From positions 45,866 through 109,865 of the forward strand of contig CAZGPG010000012.1 in the NCBI GenBank assembly GCA_964527735.1: a DNA stretch of 64,000 nt, in the 5' to 3' direction. The notes under the pieces are model-generated. The model was not told the DNA's origin and did no database searches. It was given only the letters and a program-made list of their open reading frames with translations. Of this stretch, positions 52,805 through 61,726 are shown in pieces (the first letter of the stretch is position 1; each line of letters begins with the position of its first letter). The translations under genes were made by a program, and so were the position numbers. This DNA is from JBEBVQ01 sp964527735 (GTDB taxonomy: Bacteria > Bacteroidota > Bacteroidia > Chitinophagales > Chitinophagaceae).

Positions 52805-54004
52805 TCACCCTTCCAGGCTTCGGACCATACACACCTCCCGGAAGTATGACTCCAGCTGCGCGGCGATCGTATCCCAGTTAAAACGCTCCTGCACCACGCC
52901 TCTCCCCTTTTCTCCGGTGGCTCGGCGTAATGATTCATCCGAAAGCAGCCTGTTTACCTGCACTGCAAAACCTTCCGGGGTTGTTTCCATAAATGCGCCG
53001 GCGCCGTTCTCAATACCCAGACCTTTAAAGCCGATATGAGAGCATACTACAGGAATTCCCATAGCCATGGCTTCTATTACTTTATTCTGGGTGCCTGCCC
53101 CGAACCGTAGCGGCGCTACGACCACGCTCGCTTCATTATAAATCGCAGCCAGGTCTTTTACAAATCCTGTAACCGTAATATCAGGCCCCGCCAGATCGCG
53201 GACTTTCCTTACAGGGCGCTGGCCGGCAATGATAAATCTTACGCCGGGATGCTGCAACCGGATAAGCGGGAGTATCTGTTCTGTAAAATATACTACAGCA
53301 TCCACATTGGGAGCGTAATCCATATTCCCTGTAAAAAGCAGTGTCCGGGCGCCGCCATAATCATGGGCCCGGGGAGCAAAGATATCCAGATCCACCCCGT
53401 TGGGGAGCAGCCGGAGGTTATCCGCATGATGTTGCAACCGGAGGTATTCCAGGTCTTCGGAAGAGCAGGTCAGCGCCAGATCATATGCAGCCAGCACCGG
53501 CTCATAGCGCAATACCCGCTGTTGCTCCATCTGTTCAAAAACTTTCCGCAACCGCCCGCGGGGTATCTGCTGCCGGCGCTCCCAGTAGAGCGAAAAAGCA
53601 TCCGGCAGATCGAGAATACGTGGGATATACTTTTCGGTTGCCAGGTAGGGCGCCATGCGTATATGCTGGATATGCGCCGCATCAAACTGGTGCTGATGAA
53701 GCGTTTCCTGCAATGTCCGCTCCATTGCCCGCGACTGAAAGTACAAAACCTGGAAAGGCTTGCTGCTCCACAATCCGGCAATACAATTGAGTACGGATTT
53801 CCACTTTGGCAGATAGACCAGTTGCACACTTGAAAATATCTTTTCCAGCTCCCCTTTGTACTTCATTTCTTCCCGGCGCTGTGCAAACGTCACCAGGTGC
53901 AATTCATGCCTCCCCTGCAACCGCTTTGCGAGATTATATATCTTAAGCTTATCACCCCTGTAGGGCGGATAAGGGATACGGTTTGCCAGGAACAATAATT
54001 TCAA
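52805..54004 (-). CDS. GT-B fold glycosyltransferase, TIGR03087-like
   Basis: The frame has no ATG at its start; the best start is TTG at 54004, giving KLLFLANRIPYPPYRGDKL after the initiator. That opening, with RIPYPP and GDKLKIY, strongly resembles the TIGR03087 glycosyltransferases. The ~399-residue protein has the C-terminal donor motif PLRFGAGTQNKVIEAMAMGIPVV. It transfers a sugar to an envelope glycan. The name of that family refers to exosortase/PEP-CTERM systems, but no exosortase or PEP-CTERM protein is in this window. It starts 36 bases after the ribBA stop on the same strand and may be co-transcribed. Confidence 0.87.
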   Translation of the reverse strand: MKLLFLANRIPYPPYRGDKLKIYNLAKRLQGRHELHLVTFAQRREEMKYKGELEKIFSSVQLVYLPKWKSVLNCIAGLWSSKPFQVLYFQSRAMERTLQETLHQHQFDAAHIQHIRMAPYLATEKYIPRILDLPDAFSLYWERRQQIPRGRLRKVFEQMEQQRVLRYEPVLAAYDLALTCSSEDLEYLRLQHHADNLRLLPNGVDLDIFAPRAHDYGGARTLLFTGNMDYAPNVDAVVYFTEQILPLIRLQHPGVRFIIAGQRPVRKVRDLAGPDITVTGFVKDLAAIYNEASVVVAPLRFGAGTQNKVIEAMAMGIPVVCSHIGFKGLGIENGAGAFMETTPEGFAVQVNRLLSDESLRRATGEKGRGVVQERFNWDTIAAQLESYFREVCMVRSLEG

Positions 54005-54040
54005 CAGAAAAAACAATAAGGTTAAAAAATGGCTATGGGG

Positions 54041-55240
54041 TCACCGCAAAATTTCATGCCCCAGCTTATCTCTTTTAGTACGGAGATAAAATTCGTTATG
54101 CGGGTTCGGCTGCATCTCAATAGGCACATTTTCCACAATTTCAAGTCCGTAACCAAGCAGTCCTGCCCGCTTTTTGGGATTATTTGTGATCAGGCGGATC
54201 TTGGAGATGCCGAGGTGTCGGAGTATCTGCGCACCCACGCCATAATCCCGCTGATCATTTTTAAAGCCCAGCGCCAGATTGGCCTCTACGGTATCTTTGC
54301 CTTCTTCCTGCAGCTTATATGCCTTCAGCTTGTTGAGCAGGCCGATGCCGCGGCCTTCCTGATTCATATAAAGCACCAGTCCTTTACCTGCCGATTCCAC
54401 CATCTCCATTGCCCGCTGTAATTGCTCACCGCAATCGCAGCGGAGTGAGTGCAGGATATCCCCGGTCACGCACGAGCTATGTACCCTTACCAGTACCGGT
54501 TCATCTTTTTCCCATTCACCTTTTTTCAGCGCCAGGTGATATTCACCGGTATTGCGCTGTGTAAAGGAGATCAATTCAAAATCTCCGTGTTTTGTAGGCA
54601 TCTGTACCCGCACTTCCTCCCGTATCAGGGATTCCTTCTGCAGCCGGTATTCGATCAGGTCTTTGATGGAAATGATCTTCAGGTCGAATTTTTTCGCGAT
54701 CTCAATCAGCTCGGGCAGACGGGCCATAGTCCCGTCGTCGTTCATAATCTCTACGAGTACACCTGCGGGTTCAAAACCTGCAAGGCGTGCCAGATCCACC
54801 GTCGCCTCCGTATGCCCGGTACGTCTCAAAACACCCTCATCGCGTGCCCGTAACGGAAAAATATGACCCGGGCGCCCCAGATCTTCAGGACGGGTAGCGG
54901 GATCAATAAGCGCCTGGACGGTTTTCGCACGGTCGTGGGCGGAGATACCGGTTGTACACCCCTGCCCGATCAGGTCTACGGAAACAGTGAACGGCGTCTG
55001 GTGGAGCACTGTATTGTCTTCCACCATCAGGTTCAGCTTCAGTTCATCGCATCGCGCGCCGGTAAGCGGAGCGCAAATAAGCCCCCGCCCGTGCTTCGAC
55101 ATAAAATTGATGACTTCGGGCGTCACATTCCGGGCGGCAGTTACAAAATCACCTTCATTTTCACGATCCTCATCGTCCACTACAATCAGCAGCTTCCCTT
55201 GTTTCAGATCTTCCAGAGCAGACTCTATAGTATCAAGCAT
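54041..55240 (-). CDS. ribBA: Bifunctional DHBP synthase / GTP cyclohydrolase II
   Basis: The 399-residue protein joins both entry enzymes of riboflavin synthesis. Residues 1-200 are 3,4-dihydroxy-2-butanone-4-phosphate synthase, with DDEDRENEGD binding the metal and ribulose 5-phosphate. Residues 205-399 are GTP cyclohydrolase II: zinc ligands in SSCVTGDILHSLRCDCG, then MNQEGRGIGLLNKLKAY for GTP and the catalytic Tyr/Arg residues. No FMN riboswitch is visible upstream. The ATG 55240 is divergent from folK. A glycosyltransferase gene follows on the same strand. Confidence 0.96.
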   Translation of the reverse strand: MLDTIESALEDLKQGKLLIVVDDEDRENEGDFVTAARNVTPEVINFMSKHGRGLICAPLTGARCDELKLNLMVEDNTVLHQTPFTVSVDLIGQGCTTGISAHDRAKTVQALIDPATRPEDLGRPGHIFPLRARDEGVLRRTGHTEATVDLARLAGFEPAGVLVEIMNDDGTMARLPELIEIAKKFDLKIISIKDLIEYRLQKESLIREEVRVQMPTKHGDFELISFTQRNTGEYHLALKKGEWEKDEPVLVRVHSSCVTGDILHSLRCDCGEQLQRAMEMVESAGKGLVLYMNQEGRGIGLLNKLKAYKLQEEGKDTVEANLALGFKNDQRDYGVGAQILRHLGISKIRLITNNPKKRAGLLGYGLEIVENVPIEMQPNPHNEFYLRTKRDKLGHEILR

Positions 55241-55300
55241 ATAATTGCTTAGAGGTTGTATAAAAGTGCAAAGTTACAACATTAGCGGGTAGTAACTGGC

Positions 55301-55363
55301 AGCAGGTCGTAAGTAACAAGCAGCAAAACATAAGTCATAACAGCCTGCTACTTACGACTTGCT
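55301..55363. repeat. 23-bp imperfect inverted repeat in the ribBA-folK intergenic region
   Basis: Arms 55301-55323 and 55341-55363 pair over 23 positions with four mismatches, around a 17-base loop; each carries GTCGTAAGTA or its complement. It lies in the divergent promoter region, abutting the folK -7 element. Confidence 0.6.
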
Positions 55364-55376
55364 ACTGATTACTAAT

Positions 55377-55384
55377 TACCTTTG
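55377..55384 (+). promoter_or_regulatory. Candidate -7 element giving a leaderless folK transcript
   Basis: TACCTTTG followed by C lies only seven bases before the folK ATG at 55392. If used, transcription would begin at about the start codon. Confidence 0.5.
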
Positions 55385-55391
55385 CTGCATC

Positions 55392-55874
55392 ATGAATACG
55401 ACATATCTGCTTCTGGGCAGCAATGAAGACGACCGGTATACCTGGCTGCAGCTGGGCATTGAATCCATCAGCCGCATTTGCGGAACAATCATAGAAAAAT
55501 CCGGCATTTACGAAACTGCCGCCTGGGGCCTTGAAGATCAGCCGGACTTTCTGAACCAGGTACTCTGCATTCACACTTCACTTGATCCGGATCAGTTATT
55601 GGCGGGCATTCAGGAAACAGAAAAGCAGCTTGGCCGTCAACGGACTGTAAAATGGGGACAGCGTACGCTTGATGTAGATATACTGTTTTTTAATGACGCC
55701 ATATGGAATGAGCCGCATCTCAGGATTCCCCACCCCTATCTGGCAGAAAGACGGTTTACGCTGGCGCCGTTGGCGGAAATAGCTCCCGACCTGATACACC
55801 CGGTATTGAATAAATCCATATCCATTCTTCTGGAGGAATGCAGTGACCCGCTGGCAGCACGAAAAATTGTGTAG
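55392..55874 (+). CDS. folK: 6-hydroxymethyl-7,8-dihydropterin pyrophosphokinase
   Basis: From ATG 55392 the protein has 160 residues, the usual FolK length. It has TTYLLLGSNEDDR at the start, the YETAAWG and FLNQVLCIHT strands, a TVKWGQRTLDVDILFFND core with the two metal-binding Asp residues (DVD), and LRIPHPYLAERRFTLAPLAEIAP. It adds pyrophosphate from ATP to the pterin in folate synthesis. The earlier in-frame start at 55359 overlaps the promoter. The TAG stop (55872-55874) is inside a palindromic repeat shared with the convergent M13 gene. Confidence 0.95.
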   Translation: MNTTYLLLGSNEDDRYTWLQLGIESISRICGTIIEKSGIYETAAWGLEDQPDFLNQVLCIHTSLDPDQLLAGIQETEKQLGRQRTVKWGQRTLDVDILFFNDAIWNEPHLRIPHPYLAERRFTLAPLAEIAPDLIHPVLNKSISILLEECSDPLAARKIV

Positions 55875-55898
55875 AGACGCGATGCATCGCGTCTCTAC
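55871..55898. repeat. 28-bp perfect palindrome closing two convergent genes
   Basis: It begins GTAGAGACG, ends CGTCTCTAC, and its centre is CGATGCATCG; the whole is self-complementary. The folK stop TAG (55872-55874) is in the left end, and the M13 gene stop TAG (55895-55897 on the minus strand) is in the right end. It can fold in both transcripts. Confidence 0.85.
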
Positions 55899-57940
55899 CA
55901 AACGTGGGCACGTATTTCTGCGGGACGGTACATTTTATCACCTGGCTGGATACCAAAGGCTTCGTAGAATTCCGGCATATTGCTCAACGGCCCGTTACAA
56001 CGCAATTCATTGGGTGAATGCGGATCTGTTTTGATGCGCTGTGCCAGCTCTTCCGGGCGGGTGCTCGCCCGCCATACCTGTGCCCAGCTGAGGAAGAAAC
56101 GCTGCTCCGGTGTGAAGCCGTCTATACGCTCCCCTCCCTGTCCCTGCTGTGTCTTCTTGAAAGCTTCGTAAGCAATGGCCAGGCCACCCAGGTCTGCGAG
56201 GTTTTCTCCGAGCGTCAGGTGTCCATTCACATGTATGCTGTCAAGCACCACAAAACCATTAAACTGTTCTACAACGATGTTCGCTTTTTCGGTGAATTTC
56301 CGGGCATCTTCCGGCGTCCACCAGTCATGCAGGTTGCCATGTGCATCATATTGCCGTCCCTGATCGTCGAAGCCATGCGTCATTTCATGACCGATCACGG
56401 CTCCGATACCGCCATAGTTGAGCGCATCATCCGCATCAAAATCGAAGAACGGATATTGCAGAATACCGGCGGGGAATACGATCTCATTAAATGCAGGGTT
56501 ATAATAAGCATTAACCGTAGGAGGCGTCATTGCCCATTCCGTGCGGTCTACGGGACGTCCCAGCTTGGCCAGGTTATAGTCATATTCGAAAGCAGCAGCA
56601 TTCAGGATATTCTGTACATAATTATTATCCGTTATGGTAAGCTTACTGTAATCCTTCCATTTGTCGGGGTAGCCGATCTTCTTCATAAAGGTGCCGAGCT
56701 TGGCCAGCGCTTTCTGCTTGGTAGCCTCGCTCATCCAGTCGAGCCTGTTGATACGATCGGCATAAGTCTGCTGGAGGTTATCAACCAGATCGAGCATCCG
56801 CTGTTTGGCTTCGGGACGGAAATGTTTATCCACATACATTTGCCCCAGCAGCTCGCCGACAGAGCCGTCTACCTCATTCAGGATACGTTTCCAGCGCGGC
56901 TTTTGCTCCTGTTGCCCGCGGAGCGTACGACCATAAAACTCAAAAGAAGCCTTGTCTATCTCGCTGTTCAGATAAGACGTCATTTTGTTGACCAGGTGAA
57001 ATCTAAGATATTGTTTCCAGATATCGACAGGCGTACTTTTCAGTTGCTTGCCTACTTCTGTAAAAAATGCAGGCTGCCCGACAATACAGGAATCCACTCC
57101 GTTAACCCTCAGGTTTGCAAGCAGTTTTTTCCAGTCGAGGCCCGTACGGGCGCCCAGGCCCGCCAGATCAAATTTATTATACACCTTGTAAGGGTCGCGC
57201 ATGTCTACACGCTTCATAGAAGCTCCGGCCAGTTTTGTTTCCAGCTCAAATACATTCCGGGCAGCGGTTGCCGCTTCTTCGGATGATACGCCCATGAACG
57301 TGAAGATTTTCACCAGGTATTGGTTGTAGGCTTCGCGGATCTTTACCGATTGTGGGTCTTTATCGAAATAATAATCACGATCGGGTAGCCCCAATCCTCC
57401 CTGCCAGAACTGACACATCTGCTCAGTTACCTTTTTATCATCGGGCGATATATAGAAGTAAAACACCTGGCTCAACCCTGTGGTGATTTGCGTTGCGATC
57501 TCCCCCATCACACCGTCGGCATCCTGTATGTCATCAATACGCGCCATGATCGTATTGAGCGGCGTAAGCCCGGCTTTTTCAATAGCAGTGCTATCCATGC
57601 CGCTGCGATAGAAATCACCGACTTTCTGTTCCCGGGTGCCGGCAGCAGCCTTCATGGCAGCAGCCTCTTCAAGCAGCTCATGCAATACCTTATAGTTATG
57701 CTCCTGCAGCTCGCTAAAACTGCCCCAGCGGGTTTCGGTAGGGGGGATCGGATTGTTCTTCAGCCATGCGCCGTTGGCATAGAGGAAGAAATTGTCACCG
57801 GGACGCACGGTAGTATCCATATTGGCAGGATCCAGCAGGTTCCGCTCCGGCTCACCGGCAGTCTTATCTTTTTCACCCGGCTGCTGGCAGGATGCAAAAC
57901 CTACCAGTGCCATTCCAAGCAATGTGTGTATCAGCTTCAT
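55895..57940 (-). CDS. M13 (neprilysin/PepO-type) metallopeptidase lipoprotein
   Basis: From ATG 57940 the protein has 681 residues. A lipobox GFASC with Cys18 anchors it. The M13 N-domain has DDFF-like PGDNFFLYANGAWLKN near residue 50, and the catalytic domain has VIGHEMTHGFDDQG (zinc His pair, Glu; near residue 516), then GENLADLGGL with the third ligand Glu. It ends with the family-typical terminal Trp (EIRAHVW). It trims peptides outside the cytoplasm. The TAG stop is in the 28-bp palindrome shared with folK. An upstream GTG one codon earlier is possible. Confidence 0.95.
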   Translation of the reverse strand: MKLIHTLLGMALVGFASCQQPGEKDKTAGEPERNLLDPANMDTTVRPGDNFFLYANGAWLKNNPIPPTETRWGSFSELQEHNYKVLHELLEEAAAMKAAAGTREQKVGDFYRSGMDSTAIEKAGLTPLNTIMARIDDIQDADGVMGEIATQITTGLSQVFYFYISPDDKKVTEQMCQFWQGGLGLPDRDYYFDKDPQSVKIREAYNQYLVKIFTFMGVSSEEAATAARNVFELETKLAGASMKRVDMRDPYKVYNKFDLAGLGARTGLDWKKLLANLRVNGVDSCIVGQPAFFTEVGKQLKSTPVDIWKQYLRFHLVNKMTSYLNSEIDKASFEFYGRTLRGQQEQKPRWKRILNEVDGSVGELLGQMYVDKHFRPEAKQRMLDLVDNLQQTYADRINRLDWMSEATKQKALAKLGTFMKKIGYPDKWKDYSKLTITDNNYVQNILNAAAFEYDYNLAKLGRPVDRTEWAMTPPTVNAYYNPAFNEIVFPAGILQYPFFDFDADDALNYGGIGAVIGHEMTHGFDDQGRQYDAHGNLHDWWTPEDARKFTEKANIVVEQFNGFVVLDSIHVNGHLTLGENLADLGGLAIAYEAFKKTQQGQGGERIDGFTPEQRFFLSWAQVWRASTRPEELAQRIKTDPHSPNELRCNGPLSNMPEFYEAFGIQPGDKMYRPAEIRAHVW

Positions 57941-58106
57941 CACAGGATTTATTTACGCGCCAAAAGTACAATATTCCTTTCCGGATATTACGAGCTGGCA
58001 AGGGGGAAAAAGGGGGGGATATGGTAATGCGGAAACAACAGTCATCGTTGGCACGAATCATGTAACACATTAAAGATGTGGTTTGCAGACAGCAAAAAAA
58101 CAAGTC

Positions 58107-60797
58107 ATGGCAGAAAAACAGAAAAACCGGTGGCATGCTGTTTCAGAAAATGAAATATTACAGCACTTTAACGTTGATGCCGGGAAAGGGCTGACGGACA
58201 AGCAGGTTGAGGATTTCCGGAAGCAATACGGGCCTAATGAAGTCCCGTCTTCAGAAATACGCACATGGTTTGTTATTCTCTTAGGGCAGTTCAAAAGCCT
58301 GCTGGTATGGATCCTGGTACTTGCCTGCATTATTTCTTATATCGGCGGGCATTATATTGATGTATATGTCATTATTACCATTATTGTCATCAATATTACC
58401 ATAGCCTTTGTTCAGGAAATGAAGGCCGAACGCGCGGTAGCTGCGCTCAAATCCCTGGTGGTACCGGTGGCAAAAGTGATCAGGAACGGAACACAGGATA
58501 CCATTGATGCCCGGGAGCTGGTACCGGGTGATATTGTCATCATCGAAGAGGGCGACAGTATTCCTGCCGACCTGCGACTGCTCGAAGCCAGAAACCTGCG
58601 CACCATAGAGGCCTCACTTACGGGTGAATCACTGCCCATAGAGAAAACGGCAGACGCTGTATCGCCCGACACCCTGCTGGCAGACCGCACCAATATGCTG
58701 TGGAAGGGTACTTTTTCTGCCGGCGGATTTGCCAAAGCGATCACCGTAGAGACCGGCGTCCAAACCGTGATCGGCGAGATCGCCCGGACGATGGGCAATA
58801 TACAAAGCACCCGGACTCATTTTCACAAAAAGATTGCCGTGCTGGCCAGGCAGATGGCGCTGATCGCACTCATAAGCGCATCTGCCATGTTCCTTATCGG
58901 TTACTTTCTGCGAAACGAAGATGTGGAAACGCTGTTGTTCACCTCTATAGCCATGCTGGTTGCCGCCATCCCCGAGAGCCTGCCGGCCATTGTTTCTGTT
59001 GTGCTGGCAATCGGTACACGCAGAATGGCCAAAAAAAACGTTATCATCCGGGAACTTTCAGCAGTGGAAACATTGGGTGCTGTCAGCACTATTATTACGG
59101 ATAAAACAGGAACGCTTACCCAAAATACGCTTACAGTAAAAAAATTCCTTTCCGGCAATGAAAATATCTTCACCACCGAAGGCGAAGGCTGGGCGCCTGC
59201 CGGCAAGATCACTGCCGTTGAAGGAGAAACCGGCAGAGACGATAAATCTTTCCGGATGCTTATGGCTATTGCCGGGTTTGCAAATAATGCTTCCATCAGC
59301 GAAAAGAACGGATCTTACGAGTTGGCAGGCGACCCTACAGAAGGCGCCCTGCTTGTATTATCGCACAAAAGCGGACTTTATGAAGCATATCATTCGGAAA
59401 TAAAAAAGATCGACGACCTGCCTTTCGACTCCGAGCTCAAAATGAGAGCCACTTTGGTGGACTGGCAGGATAAACGTTTTCTTTTTGTAGCAGGTGCTCC
59501 CGAAATGGTTTTAAAAATATCCGCACACCGGTTAGCAGACAACGGGATCATTGCCCTTGATGAATCGCAGACGCAGCAGATAAACACGCATATTAAAGAC
59601 TGGTCGGCAGATGCCATGCGTGTCATTGCGCTCGCTTTTAAGGAAGTACCGCAAACAGTAAGTGATATCCGGCAGGAAGAAATAGCAGACCTCGTGCTCA
59701 CTGGCATTACCGGTATGATCGACCCTCCGAGAAAGGATGTCAGACAAGCGGTAGAAAGCTGTCACCGCGCAGGAATACGCGTCATTATGGCCACCGGCGA
59801 CCATGCCGGAACTGCCTTATCCATTGCCAAAGCCACGGGGATCATTCCTGAAGAAGATACGGATAAGATAGCGTTGACCGAAGCGGAGCTGCAGAATATG
59901 AATGAAGAAGCGTTTGACAAAGCAATACTGACACACCGGGTATTTGCGCGGCTAACACCAAAAATGAAGTTGCACATTGCTGACCGTCTTCAAAAAAACG
60001 GAGCATTGATTGCTATGACAGGGGATGGCGTTAATGACGCGCCTGCCCTCAAAAAAGCGGACGTAGGCATTTCAATGGGGATCATGGGGACGGACGTGGC
60101 GCGCAATGCATCCAACATGGTGCTGGCGGACGACAATTTTTCCACTATCGTCCATGCCATCGAAGAAGGACGCATCATATTCAACAACACACGAAAAACA
60201 ACTTATTATCTGCTGACAACGAATTTTGCAGAGATCATTACCCTGCTGACAGCCGTAATAGTGTACCTCCCTGCACCGCTGACCGCTATCCAGATACTGT
60301 GGCTCAATTTAGTAACAGACGGGCTGAGCGATATATCCCTTGCCGCCGAAAAAGGACATGGTGATGAGCTTTCCCATAAACCAATGAAACGGAATACCGG
60401 CATCATCACCGGCTCTATCCTGCCTTTTCTGCTGATCAATGCGGTACTCATGACGGTACTGAGCCTCGGCATTTTCTATTACTACCTGGATGAGGGCCTG
60501 AACAAAGCCCGGACAATGGCTTTCATCACAATGGCTTTTTGCCAGTTGTGGAACGTGCCGAATATGCGCTCACTCACCAAATCGGTCTTCGAGATCGGAT
60601 TTTTTTCCAACCGTTTCGTCATATACGGGCTTGTTGCTTCCATAACCATACAGGTTGTAGCCGTAGAAACTCCTTTCTTTGAGCGGATACTCGGATTTGA
60701 GTTCGTCAATCTTACAGAATACATTATAGTAGTGCTGCTGGCCTCGCTGGTATTTGTTTTCGGTGAGACATATAAGCGCCTGCGGCGAAGACATTAA
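58107..60797 (+). CDS. P2A-type (Ca2+-like) cation-transporting ATPase
   Basis: From ATG 58107 (a TTG eight codons upstream is possible) the protein has 896 residues. It has an N-terminal cation_ATPase_N region (WHAVSENEILQHF), actuator SLTGESLPIEK, phosphorylation site DKTGTLTQN with Asp332, and hinge MTGDGVNDAPALKKADVG. The M4 segment reads VAAIPESLPAIVSVVLAIG, the P2A ion-binding helix with PES in place of PEG, and ten membrane helices fit. It would pump Ca2+, Mn2+ or a similar ion out of the cytoplasm using ATP. It is a single-gene unit, convergent with the beta-lactamase gene. Confidence 0.93.
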   Translation: MAEKQKNRWHAVSENEILQHFNVDAGKGLTDKQVEDFRKQYGPNEVPSSEIRTWFVILLGQFKSLLVWILVLACIISYIGGHYIDVYVIITIIVINITIAFVQEMKAERAVAALKSLVVPVAKVIRNGTQDTIDARELVPGDIVIIEEGDSIPADLRLLEARNLRTIEASLTGESLPIEKTADAVSPDTLLADRTNMLWKGTFSAGGFAKAITVETGVQTVIGEIARTMGNIQSTRTHFHKKIAVLARQMALIALISASAMFLIGYFLRNEDVETLLFTSIAMLVAAIPESLPAIVSVVLAIGTRRMAKKNVIIRELSAVETLGAVSTIITDKTGTLTQNTLTVKKFLSGNENIFTTEGEGWAPAGKITAVEGETGRDDKSFRMLMAIAGFANNASISEKNGSYELAGDPTEGALLVLSHKSGLYEAYHSEIKKIDDLPFDSELKMRATLVDWQDKRFLFVAGAPEMVLKISAHRLADNGIIALDESQTQQINTHIKDWSADAMRVIALAFKEVPQTVSDIRQEEIADLVLTGITGMIDPPRKDVRQAVESCHRAGIRVIMATGDHAGTALSIAKATGIIPEEDTDKIALTEAELQNMNEEAFDKAILTHRVFARLTPKMKLHIADRLQKNGALIAMTGDGVNDAPALKKADVGISMGIMGTDVARNASNMVLADDNFSTIVHAIEEGRIIFNNTRKTTYYLLTTNFAEIITLLTAVIVYLPAPLTAIQILWLNLVTDGLSDISLAAEKGHGDELSHKPMKRNTGIITGSILPFLLINAVLMTVLSLGIFYYYLDEGLNKARTMAFITMAFCQLWNVPNMRSLTKSVFEIGFFSNRFVIYGLVASITIQVVAVETPFFERILGFEFVNLTEYIIVVLLASLVFVFGETYKRLRRRH

Positions 60798-60809
60798 GGC
60801 ATCCTGTTC

Positions 60810-60830
60810 ATGGCGGGCCTGACCCGCCAT
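60810..60830. terminator. Terminator between the P-ATPase and beta-lactamase genes
   Basis: ATGGCGGG (60810-60817) pairs with CCCGCCAT (60823-60830) around CCTGA. It is followed by CCTTTTCTC, giving a short U-rich tail for the + strand gene. It lies between convergent genes. Confidence 0.75.
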
Positions 60831-60837
60831 CCTTTTC

Positions 60838-61686
60838 TCAGATCGCACCAAAATCTTCCAGGATGCGATGCAGGATCTCTACACGTACCTGGCTCCAGTC
60901 TTGCGTAGTGTCATCATGAGCGACTTCAAACTGCTGAGCGAAAAAAACCGGGATAATCCGGACATCACTTTTGTTCATGGCATTCTTATGTTCCTGTACC
61001 TGCCGGATACGTTCGGCAAATCCCACGATCCATAAGATGTGTTTTTCTCCGGCATCCCCCCAGCCTGTCTTGTAAAATATCCTGTAGCCGGGTGTTTCCT
61101 CACGCAGCATCATACTGCGCACGATCCGCTGGCTACGTTCAGAAAAGCCCTTCAGCTCATTGAAATACAATTTTTTGATAAAACCCACCTGCTCATCGGC
61201 CGATATTTTCAGGGATCCGTCGAGCCAGAATGCATCCACCTGATCCCCGGTATTCATATTTCCGTATTTTATCGTATCTATATAATACTTCATCACAGCA
61301 GGTCCTATCCTTCGGGCAATCTCCTGGAAATAAGGTACATTGCTCACTGCAAAAGCCTCACGCATATTCATATCCTTATTCCAGGCCGGCATCTCCCGCA
61401 CTACGCTGTCCCAGGGAATAACCAGCTGATCGTCCGGCGTTATGCCTGTTTCGAGTGCTATCAGCGCATTCAGTATTTTGAAGGTAGAAGCCGGTACAAC
61501 CTGCTCCAGACAATGTTCTTTGTTATAATAATGTACCACTTCATGGGTCTGGTCCCGCAGGATAAAACACCCGTTTTCAATGCTGTAATCTGCGAAATGC
61601 TGCTGCCATTCCGGATGATCTTTCAGACGCGACTGCTGGCAGGATGATAACAGGAGTATAAAAAATGCAAAGTATGTAAGACGCAT
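60838..61686 (-). CDS. Class D (OXA-type) beta-lactamase, lipoprotein
   Basis: The 282-residue protein has all class D motifs at normal spacing: S67-T-F-K70 (PASTFKI), S115-N-V117, Y141-G-N143, Trp154 in FWLDGSLKIS, and K206-T-G208. The serine acylates penicillins and related drugs and the carboxylated Lys70 helps release them. LLLSSC with Cys16 suggests a lipidated, membrane-attached enzyme rather than a soluble one. No mobile element, integron or regulator lies nearby, so this looks like an intrinsic chromosomal gene. Actual drug spectrum is not readable from the sequence. The neighbouring M23 peptidase gene is on the same strand. Confidence 0.93.
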   Translation of the reverse strand: MRLTYFAFFILLLSSCQQSRLKDHPEWQQHFADYSIENGCFILRDQTHEVVHYYNKEHCLEQVVPASTFKILNALIALETGITPDDQLVIPWDSVVREMPAWNKDMNMREAFAVSNVPYFQEIARRIGPAVMKYYIDTIKYGNMNTGDQVDAFWLDGSLKISADEQVGFIKKLYFNELKGFSERSQRIVRSMMLREETPGYRIFYKTGWGDAGEKHILWIVGFAERIRQVQEHKNAMNKSDVRIIPVFFAQQFEVAHDDTTQDWSQVRVEILHRILEDFGAI

Positions 61687-61726
61687 ATCGATTGATGTTT
61701 GTGCAATGATGATGGTGTAAAGGTAT

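Noticed and set aside
55241..55391. Possible FMN riboswitch before ribBA
   Set aside because: The region between ribBA and folK is short and contains an inverted repeat; none of the conserved FMN-riboswitch sequence is visible.
56018..57286. 422-residue frame on the + strand inside the M13 peptidase gene
   Set aside because: It lies opposite a gene with full M13 motifs; no start context or domain supports it.
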